Positions 57,753-62,634 of a DNA stretch of 62,634 bases are shown piece by piece. Within the stretch, counting starts at the first letter, position 1. Each line of letters starts with the position of its first letter. The stretch comes from Stenotrophomonas sp. 278. Lineage in GTDB: Bacteria; Pseudomonadota; Gammaproteobacteria; Xanthomonadales; Xanthomonadaceae. The stretch is from contig NZ_RHPP01000008.1 in NCBI RefSeq assembly GCF_003935715.1, forward strand, positions 1 to 62,634. The letters run 5' to 3'. The notes under the pieces are model-generated. The model searched no databases, was not told the origin of the DNA, and saw only the letters and a list, made by a program, of their open reading frames with translations. The position numbers and the translations under genes were made by a program.

Positions 57753-58240
57753 ATGCGGTGACGCAGCAGCGCTTGAAGGAGGTCCTTCGCTACGAGCCGG
57801 ACACTGGGCTCTTCTACTGGCGAAGACCGCCTTCTACGCACCCTGCTCTCCAGGACTATGTGGCGGGGGGCATAAGCACTGGCTATGTCCTGATCAAGAT
57901 CGATGGGCGGAAGTACAAAGGCCATCGCCTTGCATGGCTTTACGTGCACGGCGAGTGGCCGGATCTCGACATCGACCACAGCAACTGCTGTCCACTCGAC
58001 AACCGCATCAGCAACCTTCGCTTGGCTACCAACTCACAGAACCAGGCGAACCGGCTTCGCGATCGCGACAAGGACACCCCGAAGGGTGTCAGAAGGCTTC
58101 CCAGTGGGAAGTTCCAAGCACGCATCACCGTGGATCGAGTCCAGATCCTGCTTGGCACCTTTTCCACACCTGAGCAGGCGGAGAGCGAGTACTTGAAGGC
58201 CTCCCGCCGCCACTACCACGAATATGCGAGGGCTTCATGA
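57749..58240 (+). CDS. HNH homing endonuclease with AP2 DNA-binding domain
   Basis: 163 residues. HNH_3-type N-terminal part: LRYEPDTGLFYWRRPP, YKGHRLAWLYVHGEWPDLDIDHSNCCPLDNRISNLRLATNSQNQANR; AP2-like C-terminal: KGVRRLPSGKFQARITVDRVQILLGTFSTPEQAESEYLKASR. Intron-independent free-standing endonuclease that can spread itself into similar phages. GTG 57749 overlaps the bet stop; its own stop overlaps the exonuclease start, so it fitted in without breaking coupling. Confidence 0.88.
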   Translation: MNAVTQQRLKEVLRYEPDTGLFYWRRPPSTHPALQDYVAGGISTGYVLIKIDGRKYKGHRLAWLYVHGEWPDLDIDHSNCCPLDNRISNLRLATNSQNQANRLRDRDKDTPKGVRRLPSGKFQARITVDRVQILLGTFSTPEQAESEYLKASRRHYHEYARAS

Positions 58241-59988
58241 TTACCATTGACCTTGTCCAAGGATCTGAATCTTGGCACCAGCACCGCGCACAGCACCTCA
58301 ACGCCAGTGATGCGCCGGCCATGCTCGGCGTCTCCAGCAACCACAGCCGCGCTGACCTTCTGAAGGAACTGGCGGCAGGCGTGCCGCGCGAGTTCAGCGA
58401 CTTCGTGCAAGAGCACGTGATCGACCCGGGCCACGAATACGAAGCCCAAGCGCGCGTCATCGCGGAGCAGATCGTCGGCGAAGACCTGTACCCGGTCACC
58501 GGCGTCAGCGGGAAGTACTCCGCCAGCTTTGACGGCCTGAGCCTGCTGGAGGACACCGCCTTCGAGCACAAGCGCCTGAACGAGACGCTGCGCGAGGCCA
58601 TGTTCGACGGCTGCACCGGTACCGACCTTCCCCTGATGTACCAGGTGCAGATGGAGCACCAGTGCATGGTGGCCGAGGGCTGCGAGCGCGTGCTGTTCAT
58701 GGCTTCCGAGTGGAAGCGCGTGGACGGCAGCTGGGAGCTGCTCGAAGAGCGCCACTGCTGGTACACGCCGAACCTTGAGCTGCGCTCCCGCATTGTGACG
58801 GGCTGGGCCCAGCTGGAGGCCGACGTGGCCGGGTTCGTTCCGGCACCTGCCGCCGCACCTCAGCCGACTGGCCGCGCTCCAGAGACGTTGCCGTCCCTGA
58901 GCATCCAAGTCACCGGCATGGTGACCGAATCGAACATGGAGGCCTTCAAGGCCCAGGCCATGGGCGTGCTGGGCAGCATCAACCGCAATCTGCAGACCGA
59001 CGAGGACTTCGCCAACGCCGAGAAGACGGTGACCTGGTGCAAGGGCGTCGAAGAGCGCATCGAGGCCACGAAGCAGCAGGTTCTGGGCCAGACCGCCGAT
59101 ATCGACGCGGTGTTCCGGACGATGGACGACGTCAGCGCCGAAACCCGCCGCATTCGCCTGGAGCTGGATAAGCTGGTCACGAAGCGGAAGGACGAGCGGA
59201 AGACCGAGATCGGCAATGCCGCGCGCGTGGTGGTGCAGGACCACATCCAGGCCATCAACGAGACGCTGGGCCAGCACGGCATCGCCATGCCGAGCACCCT
59301 GGCCTCCGACATCGCCGCCGCCATCAAGGGCAAGCGCTCCTTCGCCAGCATGCAGGACGCCGTCGACTCGGTGGCCACCAACGCGAAGATCACTGCCAGT
59401 CAGGCGGCCGACCGGATCCGCGCCAACATCCGCGTGCTGGAAATGGAGGAAGGCACCTACAGCTCCCTCTTCCCGGACCGGGTGCAGCTGTGCTCGAGCA
59501 AACAGCCGGAGGATCTGCGCAACCTCATCGCGGCCCGCATCAGCGAGCACAAGAAGGCCGAAGAGGATCGTCTGGAGCAGCAGCGCGAGAAGATCCGCCA
59601 GGAAGAGGCGGACAAGGCCCGCAAGCAGCTGGAGGCGGAGCAGGCAGCCGCGCAGCAGCAGCCGGCACCGGTGGCCGTGGCTGAGCCGGTGGAAGAGCCG
59701 GTGCAGCAACGCCCGGTGGTTGGCCTGGTGCGTACGCCGTCCACCGTGCTCGCAGCCGCTGCAACTGCTGCAGCCACCACGCCGCGCGCCGTCGTGAAGA
59801 TCAAGCTGGGCGACATCAACGCCCGCATCGCGCCGCTGACGATCAGTGCCGACGGTCTGGCAAAGCTGGGCTTCAACGCCCTGCCCGAGAAGGGCGCAGC
59901 GAAGCTGTACGACGAGGCCCAGTTCCAGGCAATGTGCCAGGCCATGTCGGAAGTCGCCCAGGCCGCAGCCATGAAGAAGGCCGCCTGA
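58237..59988 (+). CDS. YqaJ-type viral exonuclease with long helical extension
   Basis: 583 residues. N-terminal YqaJ nuclease (lambda-exo fold): GSESWHQHRAQHLNASDAPAMLGVS, Asp99 and Glu110-x-Lys112 (SFDGLSLLEDTAFEHKRLNE) and YQVQMEHQ. From residue 230, long helices (EDFANAEKTVTWCKGVEERIEATKQQVLGQTADIDAVF) resembling DUF1351-type phage proteins, then a Glu/Gln-rich coil and a basic C-terminus. Digests duplex ends; works with Bet. ATG overlaps the HNH stop. Confidence 0.88.
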   Translation: MITIDLVQGSESWHQHRAQHLNASDAPAMLGVSSNHSRADLLKELAAGVPREFSDFVQEHVIDPGHEYEAQARVIAEQIVGEDLYPVTGVSGKYSASFDGLSLLEDTAFEHKRLNETLREAMFDGCTGTDLPLMYQVQMEHQCMVAEGCERVLFMASEWKRVDGSWELLEERHCWYTPNLELRSRIVTGWAQLEADVAGFVPAPAAAPQPTGRAPETLPSLSIQVTGMVTESNMEAFKAQAMGVLGSINRNLQTDEDFANAEKTVTWCKGVEERIEATKQQVLGQTADIDAVFRTMDDVSAETRRIRLELDKLVTKRKDERKTEIGNAARVVVQDHIQAINETLGQHGIAMPSTLASDIAAAIKGKRSFASMQDAVDSVATNAKITASQAADRIRANIRVLEMEEGTYSSLFPDRVQLCSSKQPEDLRNLIAARISEHKKAEEDRLEQQREKIRQEEADKARKQLEAEQAAAQQQPAPVAVAEPVEEPVQQRPVVGLVRTPSTVLAAAATAAATTPRAVVKIKLGDINARIAPLTISADGLAKLGFNALPEKGAAKLYDEAQFQAMCQAMSEVAQAAAMKKAA

Positions 59989-60218
59989 TGGAACTCCGGA
60001 CCTGCAAATCATGCGGGCGCTGCCTGCCGCTGGCCATCTACAAGAGCGGCGGCAGGAACAGCAAGTTGCATCGCTGCCCGCCGTGCCTGAACGACATGCG
60101 CCGGCTGAGCACGCCGCTGCGGCCGGTACCGGTCGATGCCGCGCAGGTCCGGATCAACAACACCTTCAACCTGTGGCATGGGCCGGTGAGCCGCGTGCCG
60201 CTGAGGTACGCAGCATGA
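59988..60218 (+). CDS. Small zinc-finger protein
   Basis: 76 residues from ATG 59988 (TGATG overlap with the exonuclease stop). MELRTCKSCGRCLPLAIYKS, then LHRCPPCLND: two CxxC pairs 20 residues apart, suited to zinc binding. Role unknown. Confidence 0.65.
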   Translation: MELRTCKSCGRCLPLAIYKSGGRNSKLHRCPPCLNDMRRLSTPLRPVPVDAAQVRINNTFNLWHGPVSRVPLRYAA

Positions 60219-60436
60219 CCGACATCCACGCACTGCGCCTGTACGACACATCGTCCGCCCGCGAGAAGGACGAGCAGCGCCAGAAGCTGGCCGCCGACGT
60301 CGCCGAGTTCCGCCGCAACGGCGGTCACGTCCAGGTGCTCGGCAACGATCCGATCAACAAGAAGTCCACCAGCCGCCGGCAGATCGTCGAAGGCGGGATT
60401 GATGGGCGTTCCACGCCTCGGAAGAAGAAGGCATGA
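60215..60436 (+). CDS. Small hypothetical early phage protein
   Basis: 73 residues from ATG 60215 (ATGA overlap). TDIHALRLYDTSSAREKDEQRQKLAADVAEFRRNGGHVQVLGNDPINKKSTSRRQIVEGG. A helix plus VQVLG strand and basic tail. Possibly DNA-binding; no family. Confidence 0.55.
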   Translation: MTDIHALRLYDTSSAREKDEQRQKLAADVAEFRRNGGHVQVLGNDPINKKSTSRRQIVEGGIDGRSTPRKKKA

Positions 60437-60690
60437 GCCGCCACCTCCAGTACCGCCGCCCGAAGGAAACGCAGGGTTTCGCGTGGAGCCGCATCCCGAC
60501 GCGCGACACCAGCGCGGTCACCTACCGCCTGTTCCGCCGCGACCACAAGAACGCCCTGCACACGCACGCGGTGACCTTCTTCGCCGACACTGAGCTGAAG
60601 GTCATTGCCGCGCAGCTGCGCCGCGCCCGCCGCCACCTGCGAGATCTGGTGGACACCATCGACCTGCTGGCGATGGGGGTGGCGGCGTGA
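60433..60690 (+). CDS. Small hypothetical early phage protein
   Basis: 85 residues, ATG overlaps the upstream TGA. SRHLQYRRPKETQGFAWSRIPTRDTSAVTYRLFRRDHKNALHTHAVTFFADTELKVIAAQLRRARRHLRDLVDTIDLLAM. Basic, mixed alpha-beta. Convergent with the membrane protein at 60699. Role unknown. Confidence 0.6.
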   Translation: MSRHLQYRRPKETQGFAWSRIPTRDTSAVTYRLFRRDHKNALHTHAVTFFADTELKVIAAQLRRARRHLRDLVDTIDLLAMGVAA

Positions 60691-60698
60691 ATCGCATC

Positions 60699-61391
60699 TC
60701 ACTTCCTGTCGGAGCCCCCATCGCCGCCCTCGCTGTTGCGACGGTATGCATCCGCCTTAGCTTCATTCATCGCCCTTACCTCATCGAGCGAAAGAATCTG
60801 GAGGCCAGGAAGATCCGCGAAGTAAGGCTCCAGAAGCGTCTTCGTTTCGCCGATCAACTTCAGCACCTCCGAGACATCCGCCAGAATTTTGTATCGGACG
60901 CGGATCAGGTCCACACCTGGCGACACCTCCAAGCCTTCGGAGAACAACGTCATGCTCGACCAGTTTGTCATGTTGTTGACGATGGCAATGGCATGTGCAT
61001 CCGGAAAGACGTCGAGCTGGTCGAGAAACCTCTCGTGCATCTTGAAGACGCCAGGGTTCAAGGGCCTCGCGTAGATGTGACGGAACTGAGCAATGTTTTC
61101 CGGCGTCACCTTCTTCAGAAGGGATATCAACGCGATCAGCTCTCTCGCCGCTTCGGTGAGCTCGCGGTCGAAGATCTTAGCCAGACGCCGGGCTCTAGAC
61201 CGACGTTCATCTTCAGCCCGTTCAAGCGCGGCGTTCTCTCTGTCTCTCGCCGCGTCCAAGTCAGACTTTCGAATCTCGTCCGCACGGGTTCTCTCGGCAC
61301 TGCGGTGTTTGTTCTCGCTCCTGATCGCGCACATCGCGACCACCACGGCACCCGTTGTTGCGATGGCCGAAGCCAATTCTACCCAGTCCAT
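60699..61391 (-). CDS. Membrane-anchored coiled-coil protein (cargo)
   Basis: 230 residues from ATG 61391, with AAGGAGG 5 bases upstream. One N-terminal membrane helix (VELASAIATTGAVVVAMCAI), a charged coil (RSENKHRSAERTRADEIRKSDLDAARDRENAALERAEDERRSRARRLAKIF), then a soluble helical domain. It reads against the early operon, with lower GC. Layout similar to the protein at 48032. Possibly defence or exclusion; unproven. Confidence 0.7.
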   Translation of the reverse strand: MDWVELASAIATTGAVVVAMCAIRSENKHRSAERTRADEIRKSDLDAARDRENAALERAEDERRSRARRLAKIFDRELTEAARELIALISLLKKVTPENIAQFRHIYARPLNPGVFKMHERFLDQLDVFPDAHAIAIVNNMTNWSSMTLFSEGLEVSPGVDLIRVRYKILADVSEVLKLIGETKTLLEPYFADLPGLQILSLDEVRAMNEAKADAYRRNSEGGDGGSDRK

Positions 61392-61420
61392 GTTCCCTCC
61401 TTGTTGGAGCCGATTCTGCC

Positions 61421-61561
61421 ATGAGCGTCCACCCAAATGACCGCATCTACGCCCTCGAGGTCGCCGTCCGGCTTGCCCAAGACCACCACGTCGAGGTGAA
61501 GGTTCTGCTGGACCTGCGGGAGCTTCTGGACCAGGCACGCCGGGAGCAGCGTAATGGCTGA
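61421..61561 (+). CDS. Small 46-residue early phage protein
   Basis: MSVHPNDRIYALEVAVRLAQDHHVEVKVLLDLRELLDQARREQRNG. Helical. A GGAG (61406-61409) lies 11 bases before the ATG. Overlaps the methyltransferase start by 8 bases. Role unknown. Confidence 0.55.
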   Translation: MSVHPNDRIYALEVAVRLAQDHHVEVKVLLDLRELLDQARREQRNG

Positions 61562-62634
61562 CGGTTCCCGCTCCCCTGAGATTCGCATCACGCCGAAGTC
61601 CCGCGTCCGGTCCGCCATCATCGGGGACCTGTTCTGCGGTGCCGGCGGGCTGTCCAACGGTGCGAAGCGCGCCATGCGTGAGCTAGGCCGGCCCGCGCGC
61701 CTGGTGGCCGTGAACCACTGGCCCGTCGCCATCGAGACGAACCGCCGGAACCATCCGGAAGACGCCGACCGTATCCACTGCGCCGATCTGGAATCCGCCC
61801 TGCCCCTGTCCCTGGTACCGGAAGGCTGGCTCGACCTGCTGATCGCAGCGCCGTCCTGCGTGTTCCACAGCCGTGCGCGCGGCGGGCGGCCCGTGCACGA
61901 CCAGCAGCGAATGGACCCATGGCACGTGGTGCGCTGGTGTTCGGAACTTCGCGTGAAGCGCATCCTTGTCGAGAACGTGCCCGAGTTTATGGACTGGGGT
62001 CCGTGCAGCCTGACCACCGGGCGGCCGATCAAGTCCCGCCGCGGCGAGTACTTCCGCGCCTGGGTGCAGGCGCTGGAGGCCATTGGCTTCAAGGTCGACT
62101 GGAAGGTGCTGAACTGCGCCGATTACGGCGATCCGACCACCCGCCGCCGCTTCTTCCTGATCGGCCGCAGTGACGGCAAGCCGCTGACCTGGCCAGAGGC
62201 CACCCACGACCGCGCCGGCAGCACCGACCTGCTGGGAACCCGGCAGCGCTGGCGCGGTGCCCGCGAGGTCATCGACTGGACCATGACCGGCAAGAGCATC
62301 TTCCGCCGGAAGAAGCCGCTGCGCCCGAACACGCTGAAGCGGATCAAGGCCGGCGCTGTGAAGTACAACTGGCCGAAGCCCTACCAGGAAGCGGTGCAGG
62401 CGCTGCTGGACGGCACTGAACCACGATTGGTGTTCTCCCGGGCCGAGGCAATCCAGCTGGGCCTGATCGCGGTGGAGCCGATGCTGGTCACCCTGCGCGG
62501 CACCAGCGAGCAGCACCTGCATGCGAGCGCCGCGTCGATCGACCAGCCTCTGCCTACGCTGACTGCCGGCGGCGGGCACGTCGGCTTGGTGCTGGCGACC
62601 GGCAGCGGCGGTGCCGCGCGGGACGTCGAGCAGC
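61554..62634 (+). CDS. Cytosine-C5 DNA methyltransferase, cut by window end
   Basis: 360 codons visible, open at the right edge. Motif I DLFCGAGGL at 25-33; motif IV AAPSCVFHS with catalytic Cys102 (Pro-Ser-Cys instead of the usual Pro-Pro-Cys/Pro-Cys context); motif VI VENVPEF; motif VIII DYGDPTTRRRFFLIG; then a variable recognition region and LPTLTAGGGHVGLV (motif IX/X-like). Likely protects phage DNA from restriction; no partner nuclease is visible. Start ATG 61554 overlaps the previous gene. Confidence 0.9.
   Translation, partial: MADGSRSPEIRITPKSRVRSAIIGDLFCGAGGLSNGAKRAMRELGRPARLVAVNHWPVAIETNRRNHPEDADRIHCADLESALPLSLVPEGWLDLLIAAPSCVFHSRARGGRPVHDQQRMDPWHVVRWCSELRVKRILVENVPEFMDWGPCSLTTGRPIKSRRGEYFRAWVQALEAIGFKVDWKVLNCADYGDPTTRRRFFLIGRSDGKPLTWPEATHDRAGSTDLLGTRQRWRGAREVIDWTMTGKSIFRRKKPLRPNTLKRIKAGAVKYNWPKPYQEAVQALLDGTEPRLVFSRAEAIQLGLIAVEPMLVTLRGTSEQHLHASAASIDQPLPTLTAGGGHVGLVLATGSGGAARDVEQ

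Noticed and set aside
58213-60012. 599-codon minus-strand frame opposite the exonuclease
   Set aside because: Shadow of the YqaJ gene, no domain sense.
60687-61424. 245-codon plus-strand frame
   Set aside because: The minus-strand gene has a strong ribosome site and a membrane helix plus coil; the plus frame gives no sensible protein.

Overview
The window looks like chromosome of Stenotrophomonas or a close Xanthomonadaceae relative: very GC-rich, with the order hrcA-grpE-dnaK-dnaJ, a divergent fur/bamE pair and smpB next to ssrA, and with GTAG-headed palindromes of the SMAG type known from Stenotrophomonas maltophilia between the housekeeping genes. Genus is an inference from layout and repeats; no database search was run.

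Region 1 (1-15.65 kb) is core genome. It holds the end of an Ala/Pro-rich protein, a YigZ-like protein, an MsbA-like ABC exporter, a 59-residue protein, tyrA and pdxY, the heat-shock operon hrcA-grpE-dnaK-dnaJ (minus strand), recN, fur, bamE, rnfH-ratA, smpB, a small hypothetical gene, and the tmRNA gene ssrA.

Region 2 (15.65 kb to the window end) is a prophage inserted at the 3' end of ssrA; its far end is outside the window. The integrase lies just inside the left end and reads inward. Cargo follows: a zinc-ribbon protein, a BLUF blue-light sensor, an SRAP/HMCES-type protein, an acyltransferase and an exported protein. A long minus-strand late block comes next, read from 53 kb back to 21 kb: Cro, CII, replication (O-like, DnaB), recombination nucleases, a Q-position regulator, lysis (GH19 endolysin, holin-like, Rz/Rz1), HNH and terminase, HK97-type protease and capsid, portal, neck genes with two inserted sugar-related genes, and a lambda-type tail (V, G/GT with a -1 frameshift, H, M, fibre, L, K, I, J). 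Gene J carries an in-frame TGA where a Trp is expected.

The immunity region lies at 52.5-54.3 kb. Three 16-bp operators at exact 24-bp spacing lie between cro and cI, and two more at the same spacing cover the rightward early promoter, a lambda-like OR/OL arrangement. The cI operon also carries a lipoprotein gene. The rightward early operon holds small overlapping genes, a Bet annealing protein, an HNH-AP2 homing endonuclease, a YqaJ exonuclease and, at the window edge, a cytosine-C5 DNA methyltransferase.

The strongest points for follow-up are the prophage-borne BLUF photoreceptor with a repeated upstream motif, the two sugar-related genes inside the virion neck operon, the OR/OL operator set, the broken J gene, the pR'-tR'-like late promoter and the iterated repeats beside terS. 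The window holds no CRISPR array and I saw no tRNA gene.
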